Assembly: GCF_000961885.1 (NCBI RefSeq)
Contig: NZ_JZKH01000003.1
Coordinates: 129,234-193,233, forward strand
Origin: Streptomyces rubellomurinus
GTDB taxonomy: Bacteria; Actinomycetota; Actinomycetes; Streptomycetales; Streptomycetaceae
Direction: 5' to 3'
DNA: 64,000 nt
This document shows, piece by piece, positions 16,291 through 24,439 of this stretch. The notes below the pieces were generated by a model. That model saw only the letters and a list, made by a program, of their open reading frames with translations. It was not told where the DNA came from and did not search any database. A program made the position numbers and the translations under genes. Positions within the stretch are counted from its first letter, which is position 1. Each line of letters starts with the position of its first letter.

Positions 16291-17220
16291 ATGCTGGAGA
16301 TCGTGCTGGAGATCGTGGTGGAGACGGAGAACCGGGAGCGGCGCGTCCGCGTGTCCGCCGAGGAACTGGCCGGGCTGGTCCGGCGGATCGGTGCGGACGG
16401 CGACCGGTTCCTGGTGCTGCAGCGGGTACCCGACCTGCCGGATGTCTTCGCCCAGGTGTGGCACGAGGCCGGCGGCGACTACACGCTGGAGCACCGCGAC
16501 GGTGCCGCCGACCGGCACTTCGAGGCGAGGGTCGACGGCCCGGAGGCCGTGATCGCGGTGCTCGCCGGCTGGGCCGCCCGCGCGGACGGCTGGGGCGCCG
16601 GGGTGGACTGGTCGCCGCTGGACCTGGGACCAGTCGGCGAGGTGCCGCCGCTCGACCTCGCCGAGGACGAGCGCGCGGAGCTGGAGGCGCGCGTGCGCGA
16701 GGTGCTGGTCGGCGGCTACGCCTCGCGCGCCGAACTGGCCGAGCTGGCCGAGGAGCACCTGGTCACCGAGGACCGCCGCCCGGTCTCGCGCGAGCAGGCG
16801 CGGGTGCTGGCCGACCGGCTGTGGCTGGAACGCGTCGAGGAGCAGGCCGCGTGGCAGGGCGAGACCGACCCCGAGCGGCTGACCCGCGCGTTCGCCGCGC
16901 TGGAGGGGACCGGGATCACCGCCCGCGAGAACTTCACCTGCTGCCGCGGCTGCGGCCAGGGCGAGATCGGCGCCGAAGGCGGGCCCGACGCGCGCGGCTT
17001 CGTCTACTTCCACGCCCAGTGCACGGACTCCGCCGCCGCCGGGCACGGCCTGACGCTCCTCTACGGCGGTTTCGACGGCTCGGCCGGCACCACGGCGGCC
17101 ATCGGCCGGGAGGTCGTGGCCGCGGTGGAAGCGGTCGGCCTGCCCGTCGAGTGGAACGGTGACCCGTCCCGGGCGATCACCGTGACGCCGCTGGACTGGC
17201 GCCGCCGCCTGGTCGGGTAG
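16291..17220 (+). CDS. Conserved hypothetical protein (DUF6891-like)
   Basis: 309 residues from ATG 16291; GTG 16273 would add six residues. The first half is an acidic domain with EIVVETENRERRVRVSAEELAGLV and many Trp residues. The C-terminal half has ENFTCCRGCGQGEIGAEG, FVYFHAQCTDSAAAGHGLTLLYGGF and IGREVVAAVEAVGLPVEW. The Cys-Cys-x-x-Cys and His pattern resembles DUF6891 proteins of actinobacteria, whose function is unknown; the family label is from memory and moderately sure. A strong hairpin terminator follows directly. Confidence 0.65.
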   Translation: MLEIVLEIVVETENRERRVRVSAEELAGLVRRIGADGDRFLVLQRVPDLPDVFAQVWHEAGGDYTLEHRDGAADRHFEARVDGPEAVIAVLAGWAARADGWGAGVDWSPLDLGPVGEVPPLDLAEDERAELEARVREVLVGGYASRAELAELAEEHLVTEDRRPVSREQARVLADRLWLERVEEQAAWQGETDPERLTRAFAALEGTGITARENFTCCRGCGQGEIGAEGGPDARGFVYFHAQCTDSAAAGHGLTLLYGGFDGSAGTTAAIGREVVAAVEAVGLPVEWNGDPSRAITVTPLDWRRRLVG

Positions 17221-17227
17221 GGACGTG

Positions 17228-17264
17228 GTGCGCAGGAAGTCGGCTGGGCCGACTTCCTGCGCAC
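17228..17264. terminator. Bidirectional hairpin terminator
   Basis: Perfect 17-bp arms (17228-17244 and 17248-17264) around a TGG loop. It lies 7 bases after the DUF6891-like stop and 4 bases before the stop of the convergent acetyltransferase gene. No long T-run follows, as is common for actinomycete terminators. Confidence 0.85.
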
Positions 17265-17268
17265 GGGC

Positions 17269-17829
17269 TCAGCGGCGCTGCTCCCACTGGGCGCGGGTCA
17301 GCTCGTACTCGACCTCGCCGTGCTCGGAGCCGGGGATGGTGTCGGGCCAGTCGCCGAAGAAGCTGCGGAGGAAGGTCAGGCCGGACTTCTCCATGACGCG
17401 GCGGGAGCCGGAGTTCACGGCCATGGTGTTGGCGGTGACGCGCTCGGTGCGGAGCTCGGTGAAGCCCTTGTCGATCAGGGCGAGGGAGCCCTCGGTGGCG
17501 TAACCCCGGCCCCAGGAGGCCCGGTTGAGGCGGTAGCCGAGTTCGACGACGGCGGGGGAGCGGTCGTCGAGGGGGCGGAACTCGAACCAGCCGAGGAAGG
17601 TGCCGGTGGCCCGCTCCTCGGCGGCCCAGAAGCCGCGGGTGCCGGTGCAGGGGTGGTCGTGGAGGAGGCGGGGCAGGACCTTCGCCCGGACGGTCTCCGG
17701 GGCGGTCGGCTTGCCGCCGTTGATGAAGCGCATCACCTCGGGGTCGTTGTCCAGTGCGAAGAGGTGGTCGGCGTCGGCTTCGGTGAACGGGCGCAGGGTG
17801 AGCCGGTCGGTTTCGAGGAAGGCAGGCAT
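17269..17829 (-). CDS. GNAT-family N-acetyltransferase (RimJ/RimL-like)
   Basis: 186 residues. The opening LETDRLTLRPFTEADADHLFALDNDPEVMRFI is the classic RimJ/RimL-type start. The acetyl-CoA loop region is ELGYRLNRASWGRGYATEGSLALIDKGF (R-G-x-G-Y/A), and the C-terminal part has NTMAVNSGSRRVMEKSGL. It should transfer acetyl from acetyl-CoA to an amine substrate that cannot be named. Convergent with the DUF gene through the 17228 hairpin. Confidence 0.88.
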   Translation of the reverse strand: MPAFLETDRLTLRPFTEADADHLFALDNDPEVMRFINGGKPTAPETVRAKVLPRLLHDHPCTGTRGFWAAEERATGTFLGWFEFRPLDDRSPAVVELGYRLNRASWGRGYATEGSLALIDKGFTELRTERVTANTMAVNSGSRRVMEKSGLTFLRSFFGDWPDTIPGSEHGEVEYELTRAQWEQRR

Positions 17830-18031
17830 GACGCGATCTTCGCCGTGGGGTCCGGGGCGATGCCACCGGATATTCCCGTACCACCGGCTCGTCCGTACGG
17901 CGGTCCTCCGCTCCCCGGCGGGTGGGGAGACCCGCCCGACCCCGGCGAGGCTCCTCGCCCGTCGCCCGCCCCTGACCGACGCTGGCGCGAGCAGTCGGCT
18001 GCCGTGCCGCTGGAACCGAGGAGGCTGGACC

Positions 18032-18334
18032 GTGAAGTTCGTTCAGATCATCGAATACAAGACGAGTCGCATCGACGAGTTCAACGCCCTGCTGGACAGC
18101 TGGGTCGAGAGGAACGCGGGCCGGCGCCTGGCGACGTGGTCCCTGCAGACCCGCGACCGCGACCGCGAGAACGTGTACCTGAACATCGTGGAGTTCCCGT
18201 CGTACGAGAAGGCGATGGAGAACTCCGACCGCCCGGAGACGACCGAATTCGCCGCGCAGGCGGCGGGGTTGTGCGACGGGCCGCCGGTGTTCCGCAACCT
18301 CGACGTGACGAACGAGTGGACCTTCCAGGACTGA
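18032..18334 (+). CDS. Small conserved protein, dimeric alpha-beta barrel-like
   Basis: 100 residues from GTG 18032, with GAGGAGG about 8 bases upstream. The sequence VKFVQIIEYKTSRIDEFNALLDSW...YLNIVEFPSYEKAMENSDRPET...LCDGPPVFRNLDV is typical of small actinobacterial proteins related to the antibiotic-biosynthesis-monooxygenase/EthD fold. No catalytic residue can be assigned. The gene stands alone between a GNAT and a DUF397 gene. Confidence 0.75.
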   Translation: MKFVQIIEYKTSRIDEFNALLDSWVERNAGRRLATWSLQTRDRDRENVYLNIVEFPSYEKAMENSDRPETTEFAAQAAGLCDGPPVFRNLDVTNEWTFQD

Positions 18335-18397
18335 ACCCGGGCGGTCGTCCTCGTGCCCCCGGCGGCGCGCCGGGGGCACGAGGAGGGGCGTTCGGCC

Positions 18398-18607
18398 TCA
18401 GGCGATGAAGTGGTCGAACTCGCCGGCCTTGGCGCCCTTGATCCAGGCGTCGAGCTTGCGGCGGGTGGTGGTGACGACCAGGCCCGGGTTGGTGTTCTCG
18501 CGGATGTAGACGTTGTCTCCCTCGGAGGCGATCTCCAGGTAGTTCGGGGTGTTCTCGTCGACGCTGCTGGGCTTCTGCCACTCCAGGTGGGACAGGTCCT
18601 TGGTCAC
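18398..18607 (-). CDS. DUF397 domain protein
   Basis: 69 residues from GTG 18607, with GGAAAGG about 9 bases upstream. It has the W-x-K-P-S start (LEWQKPSSVDENTPNYLEIA), then NVYIREN...VVTTTRRKLDAWIKGAKAGEFDHF, which is the DUF397 ending (W-x-x-F/W-x-x-G-x-K-x-G-E-F-D). DUF397 proteins normally pair with an XRE regulator in WhiJ/AbaA-like modules, where the small protein antagonises the regulator. No XRE partner is adjacent here. Confidence 0.8.
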   Translation of the reverse strand: MTKDLSHLEWQKPSSVDENTPNYLEIASEGDNVYIRENTNPGLVVTTTRRKLDAWIKGAKAGEFDHFIA

Positions 18608-18673
18608 CGTGATTGCCTTTCCTTCGTGGGTGCGGGGTCCATGATGCGGCAGCGGGGGCGCGGATGCCGGTGA

Positions 18674-18883
18674 CGTCGACCGGGGGGCGCGGGTGCGGGC
18701 AGGGCGACGCTCGCGCGGGCGCTGGAGGCGTCGGCGCCGCGCGCGGTGACGGTGTTGCACGGGGACGACCACGACTTCTCCCGGCCGGGGCTGGGCGCAT
18801 GGCTTCTCGTCGTGGACGGTGAGGCCGAGCCGGAGGTGTCGGCGCGGCCGATGTGGGAATTGATCATTCGTCAAACCATGTGA
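18674..18883 (+). pseudogene. Possible remnant of a P-loop kinase-like gene
   Basis: An open stretch of 69 codons after an in-frame TGA reads PGGAGAGRATLARALEAS, then AVTVLHGDDHDFSRPGL, and ends in WELIIRQTM stop. The first part resembles a nucleoside-kinase P-loop with Lys replaced by Arg; the HGDDHDF follows at the spacing of a uridine-kinase-like Asp-Asp. There is no good start codon and it is far too short, so it is best seen as a decayed fragment. It lies in the 440-base gap before locus C. The remaining part (18884-19051) holds the likely fxsC promoter, not resolved. Confidence 0.25.
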
Positions 18884-19051
18884 CCGGTCCGTCGAAAGTC
18901 CGGCCCGGCCGCCCGAGGCGGTCGTTTCGGTCATGTCAATTCGTACCGGTCGATGTGCTATTCCATTGGGGCGTCAGTCGTTCCTACACTGAAGCCCCGC
19001 CGCACGGGGGCTGCGGGAACCAGGTTGCCTACGGGCCCGGGGGAGGCGCGT

Positions 19052-20398
19052 GTGAACGACCGTGGCTGGGACGAGGACGACGCCCGGCCGTACTTCTTCC
19101 TCTCCTACGCGCACACCCCGAAAGCCGGTGCGCGGGGCGCGGGCGATCCGAACCACTGGGTGCGGCAGCTGTTCCGGGACCTGTCCGAGGCGGTGCTGCA
19201 ACTGACCACCCTGCCGGGCGGGGTGCCGGTCGGGTTCATGGACGAGTCCATGCACCAGGGCGAACTCTGGGCGGAACGCCTCTCCGCCGAGCTGGCGACC
19301 TGCCGCGTCTTCGTGCCCCTCTACTCCCCCCGCTACTTCAACAGCGTCCCGTGCGGCCAGGAGTGGCACGCCTTCACCCGGCGCCCGGTCTACCCGGCCA
19401 CCATCGACGCCGAGCGCACCAGCGGCATCGTCCCCGTCCTGTGGGCGCCGATGAGCCGCTACCGGCTGCCCAAGGTGGCCAGCGAACTGCAGTTCAACCA
19501 CGCCGGGTTCGGGCCGGACTACGCCACCGAGGGCCTGTACGCCCTGATGAAGCTCACCTACTTCCGCTCCGCCTACGAACTCGCCGTGCACCGCCTCGCC
19601 GCGCGCATCGTGCAGGTGGCCGAGGAAACCGTCATCCCGGTCGGGCGCCGGCTCGACTTCAACGCCCTCCCCAGCGCCTTCAACGTCAGCGCCCCGACCA
19701 AGCAGCTGCGGATCTCCGTCCTCGCCTACCACCAGGGCGAGCTGCCGGCGGACCGCAACCCCGACTTCTACGGCGCCCGGCGCACCGACTGGCACCCCTA
19801 CCGCCCGGCCGGCTCACCGATCGCCCAGCACGCGGTGCGCCTCGCCCGGCAGTTGGGCTTCCAGCCGACCGTGCACGAGTTCGACGACGAGGTCGAGTCG
19901 ATCATCGACGGCAACGCCGAGGCCCCCGGCCTGCTGCTGCTCGACCGCTGGGCGCTGCGCGACCCGCAACGGCGCGAACTGGTCCGCCGCTTCGACCGCT
20001 CCGACGCCACCTGGGTCGGCGTCCTCGAACCGTGGAACGCCGACGACCCGGAGTGCGCCGAACGCGACACCGAACTGACCGACCTCAGCGACCAGGCCCT
20101 GCGCATCAACCGCCGCGCCAGCCGCCCCAGCTTCCTCGGCGCCACCGGCCCCACCGGGCTGCACACCCTGGACGACTTCGACGACGCGCTGCCCCGGGTC
20201 GCGATGAAGGCCAAGTACGCCTTCGAGGGCCGCACCCGCGCCGAACCCGAGGAACCGGCCCCGCCCCGCCCGAGCCTGCGGGACGCCTTCCGACCACCCG
20301 GAGCAGCCCCCCACGCCCACGACGACGACCCGTACCGCGACGACGGCGATGACCCCGAGAACGGGACGGCGCCCCTGGGAGGACGAGGACCCCGATGA
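19052..20398 (+). CDS. fxsC: TIR-like protein FxsC (locus C)
   Basis: 448 residues from GTG 19052, with GGGGGAGG 5-6 bases upstream. A TIR domain opens with PYFFLSYAHTPKAG (about residue 11) and contains LYSPRYFNSVPCGQEWHAF; Glu104 matches the NADase catalytic position and Glu105 of the locus A protein. The FxsC C-terminal domain (about 215-390) begins near LRISVLAYHQGELPADRNPDFYG. The tail is acidic and Pro-rich. It overlaps the following fxsT by ATGA (4 bases). No precursor or maturase gene lies within this locus. Confidence 0.85.
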   Translation: MNDRGWDEDDARPYFFLSYAHTPKAGARGAGDPNHWVRQLFRDLSEAVLQLTTLPGGVPVGFMDESMHQGELWAERLSAELATCRVFVPLYSPRYFNSVPCGQEWHAFTRRPVYPATIDAERTSGIVPVLWAPMSRYRLPKVASELQFNHAGFGPDYATEGLYALMKLTYFRSAYELAVHRLAARIVQVAEETVIPVGRRLDFNALPSAFNVSAPTKQLRISVLAYHQGELPADRNPDFYGARRTDWHPYRPAGSPIAQHAVRLARQLGFQPTVHEFDDEVESIIDGNAEAPGLLLLDRWALRDPQRRELVRRFDRSDATWVGVLEPWNADDPECAERDTELTDLSDQALRINRRASRPSFLGATGPTGLHTLDDFDDALPRVAMKAKYAFEGRTRAEPEEPAPPRPSLRDAFRPPGAAPHAHDDDPYRDDGDDPENGTAPLGGRGPR

Positions 20399-23300
20399 GC
20401 GAGAACCGCACCAGGAACTTCCGCATCGGCGCCGCCGAACTCGTCGCCCAGCGCGAGGCCGAGCGGCAGGCCGAACGCGAGGCCGCCGAGCACGACCGCA
20501 ACGGCCGGATCATCACCTTCTACTCCTACAAGGGCGGCACCGGCCGCACCATGGCGCTCGCCAACACCGCCTGGATCCTCGCCGCCAACGGCTTCCGCGT
20601 CCTCACCGTCGACTGGGACCTGGAAGCACCCGGCCTCGCCAAGTTCTTCCACCCCTTCCTCGACCCGGCCTCCCTCGCCGGCACCACCGGCATGATGGAC
20701 CTGATCGCCGAGTACCGGGAGGAGGCGCTGCGCCCGGTCGAGCACGCCGAGGGCTGGCACCTGGACTTCGCCCGGGTCCACCCGCACGCGATCTCGCTGT
20801 CCTGGCCGCACTTCCCGGCCGGCGGCAGCCTGGACTTCCTCTCCGCCGGGCAGTTCAACCGCGACTACTCCGAGGCCGTCACTCACCTCGACTGGGACAT
20901 CTTCTACGACCGCTTCGACGGCGGGCAGTTCTTCGACGCCCTCAAGGCCGACATGGCCAAGCGCTACGACTACGTGCTCATCGACTCCCGCACCGGCCTG
21001 TCCGACATCGCCGAGATCTGCACCGTGCAGATGCCCGACGACCTCGTCGTCTGCTTCACCCTCAGCGACCAGTCCATCGACGGCGCCTCCCGGATCGCCC
21101 AGCACATCCACGACCGCTACCGCGAGCGCGGCATCCGCATCCTGCCCGTCCCGATGCGCATCGACGAGGGCGAGAAGGAGAAGGCGGACGCCGGCCGCGC
21201 CCTCGCCCGGGTCCGCTTCGACGGCCTGCCGTCCGGCTTCGGCGGCGAGGAACTCGCCCAGTACTGGGGCTCGGTGGAGATCCCGTACCGGCCGTTCTAC
21301 GCCTACGAGGAGATCCTCGCCACCTTCGGCGACCAGACCGGCACCCCCACCTCGATGCTCGCCGCCTGCGAACGCCTCACCTCGATGATCACCGAGGGGC
21401 GGGTCAGCGGCCTGCCGCCCGTCGACGAGGAGGTGCGGCTGCGCTACGTGGACGCCTTCACCCGCCGCCGCCCGTCCGTCCCCGCCGACCTCTACCTCTC
21501 CTACGTCCCCGAGGACCGGATGTGGGCGGACTGGATCGAGTCCGTCCTCACCCGGGCCGGCTTCCGCGTCCTGCCCCGCGACCTCAGCGCCGGCACCGAC
21601 CCGCGCGAGGAGACCGAACGCGGCATCGACTCCGCCTACCGCACCGTCGCCGTCCTCTCGCCCGCCTACCAGCGCTCCCCGCAGGCCCGGGCGCTGTGGG
21701 AGTCGGTGGTCAGCTCCGACCCCTCCGGCACCCGCCGCCAGCTGCTGCCCGTCCGGGTCGGCGACGTCCGGCTCACCGCGCCGTTCAGCAACCGCAACCC
21801 CGTCGACCTGGTCGGCCGCGACGAGGCGCAGTCCGTGCAGAGCCTGCTGCGCGCGCTCGGCCGCGGCGACGTCGCCCTCGCCGACGCCCCCAGCGGCGGA
21901 CCGCGCTTCCCCGGCAGCAAGCCCAGCATCTGGGACGTCCCGCCGCGCAACCCCTCCTTCACCGGCCGCTCCGCCGTCCTGGAACAGCTGCGCAACCAGC
22001 TGCGCGGCGGCATGGCCGCCGTGCTGCCCACCCCGCAGACCCTGTACGGGCTCGGCGGCGTCGGCAAGACCCAGGTGGCGCTGGAGTACGCGCACCGCTT
22101 CATGTCCGACTACGACCTGGTCTGGTGGATCGACGCCGAACAGACCGAGCTCGTCGCCCCCGCCCTCGCCGACCTCGCCCGCCGGCTGCCCGGCCTGCGC
22201 GTCGGCGACTCCGTCACCGAGGCCGCCGAGGCCGCCCGGGAGGCGCTGCGCCGCGGCACCCCCACCTCCCGCTGGCTGCTGATCTTCGACAACGCCGACG
22301 AGCCCGCCGAGATCCGCCGCTTCTTCCCCGGCGGCTCCGGCCACATCCTGGTCACCTCCCGCAACCAGGCCTGGACCGGGCACGCCGAGGCGCTGGAGGT
22401 CGACGTCTTCACCCGCGGCGAGAGCATCGAGCACCTGTGCCGGCGCGCCCGCAGCCTCTCCCGCACCGACGCCGACCGGGTCGCCGAGGCGGTCGGCGAC
22501 CTGCCGCTGGCCGTCGAGGTCGCCGCCGCCTGGCTGGACACCACCGGAACGCCCGTCGACGCCTACGTCGCCCAGCTGCACGCCGAGGCCGCCCGGGCGC
22601 TCGCGGTCGGCAGCCCCGTCGACTACCCGACCCCGGTCGCCGCCACCTGGAACGTCTCGATCGCCCGGCTGCGCCAGCAGTCCCCGGCGGCCGTGAGGCT
22701 GCTGCAGCTGTGCGCCTTCTTCGCGCCCGAGCCGATCTCCATGAACCTCTTCTACAGCGACCAGATGATCCGGGCGCTGGTGCGCTACGACGCCGACCTC
22801 AGCGACAAGTTCATGCTCGGCAAGGTCATCCAGGCGATCGGCCGGTACGCCCTCGCCAAGGTCGACGCCGGCAGCAACAGCTTCCAGGTGCACCGGCTCG
22901 TCCAGTCCGTCATCCGGGCCGGCATGAGCGCCGACGAGCAGGAGATCGCCGTCCACGAGGTGCACCGCATCCTCACCGGCGCCCGGCCCGTCCTCGGCGA
23001 CACCGACGACCCGGCCAACTGGCCCGCCTTCGACGAGATCTGGCCGCACCTGTCGCCCTCCAAGGCGCACAACTGCGACGAGGCCGACACCCGCCAGCTG
23101 CTCATCGACCGCGTCCGCTACCTGTGGAAGCGCGGCGAACTCGACCGCGCCCGCGACCTCGGCCACGCCCTCGACGCCGAATGGACCAGCAAGCTCGGCG
23201 ACGACGACCGGCAGACCCTGCTGCTGCGCTTCCAACTCGCCAACGTGCTGCGCTCCCAGGGCAACTACGCCGAGGCGCTGGCCCTCGACGAGTCCACCCT

Positions 23301-24408
23301 GGAACGCCAGCGCGCCCTGCTCGGCGAGCACCACCCGTACACCCTGATGACGGCCGGCTCGCTCGGCGCCGACCGCCGGGCGCTCGGCCGCTTCCAGGCC
23401 GCGCTCGACCTCGACCAGGAGATCCTCGAGCAGTTCCGCGAACTGTTCGGCGACGACAACCCGCGCACCCTGTCGATGGCCAACAACCTGGCCATCGACT
23501 ACCGGCTGGTCGGCAACAGCCAGGCCGCCCGCGAACTCGACCAGGAGACCCTGGACCGGCGCACCGCCGTACTCGGCCCCAAGCACCCCTACACCCTGTC
23601 CACCAAGTCCAACCTCGCCCGCGACCTGCGCGAACTCGGCGACTACCGCGGCTCGGTGGACCTCCTCCAGGAGGTCACCTCCGACCTCGGCGACGTCCTC
23701 GACCCGGACCTCCCGGAGAACCTGCGCAACGCCAAGTCGCTCGCCGTCTCGCTGCGCCGCACCGGCCAGCTCGCCGAGGCCCGCCGGATCACCAAGGAGA
23801 CCTACGAGCGCTACCTGGAGCGGTACGGCGCCGACGCCCCCGACGCGCTCGCCTGCGCGCTCAACCTCGCCGCCGACCACAGCGCCTCCGGCGACAAGGA
23901 GGCCGCCCGCGACCTGTGCGCCACCGTCTTCGAGGGCCACCGGCGGCTCTTCGGCGACGAACACCCCTTCACCCTCGCCTGCGCCAACAACCTCGGCATC
24001 TACCTGCGCGGCAGCGGCGACGTCGCCGGGGCCATCGAGCGCGGCCGGCTCACCGTCGAGGGCCTGACCGCCTCGGTCGGCGCGGACCACCCGTACACCC
24101 TCAACGCGCTCATCAACCTGGCCAACGCGTACGGCGACGACGGGCAGATCCAGCTCGCCGAGCAGCTGGGCCGCACCGCGTACGCCGGGCTGTGCGAGCG
24201 CTACTCGCCGCAGCACCCGGACGCCGTCGCCTGCGAGGCCAACCTGGCGATCACCCTGCGCACGGCCGGCCGGCACACCCAGGCCGCCGAACTGCGCTCC
24301 CGGGCGATCGCCGAGCTGATCCGGCAGTTCGGTGAGGAACACCCCAACACGGTGTCCGCGCGAGGCTGGAAGCGGATCAACCGGGACCTGGAGCCGCAGC
24401 CGGTGTGA
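20395..24408 (+). CDS. fxsT: FxSxx-COOH system NB-ARC/TPR protein (locus C)
   Basis: 1337 residues, the same length and domain order as the locus A copy. An extra basic/acidic heptad-like start (AAELVAQREAERQAEREAAE) precedes a ParA-like ATPase with KGGTGRT at 46-52 and LTVDWDLEAPGL. A TIR-like module starts near residue 360 (DLYLSYVPEDRMWADW). NB-ARC follows with canonical GLGGVGKT at 552-559, LLIFDNADEP, VTSRNQ and GDLPLAV. About nine TPR units (GEEHPxTL turns) run from about 930 to 1325. Start ATG overlaps fxsC stop by 4 bases. The NB-ARC P-loop ends in Thr here and Ser in locus A. A regulator or effector role is inference. Confidence 0.88.
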   Translation: MSENRTRNFRIGAAELVAQREAERQAEREAAEHDRNGRIITFYSYKGGTGRTMALANTAWILAANGFRVLTVDWDLEAPGLAKFFHPFLDPASLAGTTGMMDLIAEYREEALRPVEHAEGWHLDFARVHPHAISLSWPHFPAGGSLDFLSAGQFNRDYSEAVTHLDWDIFYDRFDGGQFFDALKADMAKRYDYVLIDSRTGLSDIAEICTVQMPDDLVVCFTLSDQSIDGASRIAQHIHDRYRERGIRILPVPMRIDEGEKEKADAGRALARVRFDGLPSGFGGEELAQYWGSVEIPYRPFYAYEEILATFGDQTGTPTSMLAACERLTSMITEGRVSGLPPVDEEVRLRYVDAFTRRRPSVPADLYLSYVPEDRMWADWIESVLTRAGFRVLPRDLSAGTDPREETERGIDSAYRTVAVLSPAYQRSPQARALWESVVSSDPSGTRRQLLPVRVGDVRLTAPFSNRNPVDLVGRDEAQSVQSLLRALGRGDVALADAPSGGPRFPGSKPSIWDVPPRNPSFTGRSAVLEQLRNQLRGGMAAVLPTPQTLYGLGGVGKTQVALEYAHRFMSDYDLVWWIDAEQTELVAPALADLARRLPGLRVGDSVTEAAEAAREALRRGTPTSRWLLIFDNADEPAEIRRFFPGGSGHILVTSRNQAWTGHAEALEVDVFTRGESIEHLCRRARSLSRTDADRVAEAVGDLPLAVEVAAAWLDTTGTPVDAYVAQLHAEAARALAVGSPVDYPTPVAATWNVSIARLRQQSPAAVRLLQLCAFFAPEPISMNLFYSDQMIRALVRYDADLSDKFMLGKVIQAIGRYALAKVDAGSNSFQVHRLVQSVIRAGMSADEQEIAVHEVHRILTGARPVLGDTDDPANWPAFDEIWPHLSPSKAHNCDEADTRQLLIDRVRYLWKRGELDRARDLGHALDAEWTSKLGDDDRQTLLLRFQLANVLRSQGNYAEALALDESTLERQRALLGEHHPYTLMTAGSLGADRRALGRFQAALDLDQEILEQFRELFGDDNPRTLSMANNLAIDYRLVGNSQAARELDQETLDRRTAVLGPKHPYTLSTKSNLARDLRELGDYRGSVDLLQEVTSDLGDVLDPDLPENLRNAKSLAVSLRRTGQLAEARRITKETYERYLERYGADAPDALACALNLAADHSASGDKEAARDLCATVFEGHRRLFGDEHPFTLACANNLGIYLRGSGDVAGAIERGRLTVEGLTASVGADHPYTLNALINLANAYGDDGQIQLAEQLGRTAYAGLCERYSPQHPDAVACEANLAITLRTAGRHTQAAELRSRAIAELIRQFGEEHPNTVSARGWKRINRDLEPQPV

Positions 24409-24439
24409 CGGCGGAAGGGGGCGGGTACGCTCGCGAGTC

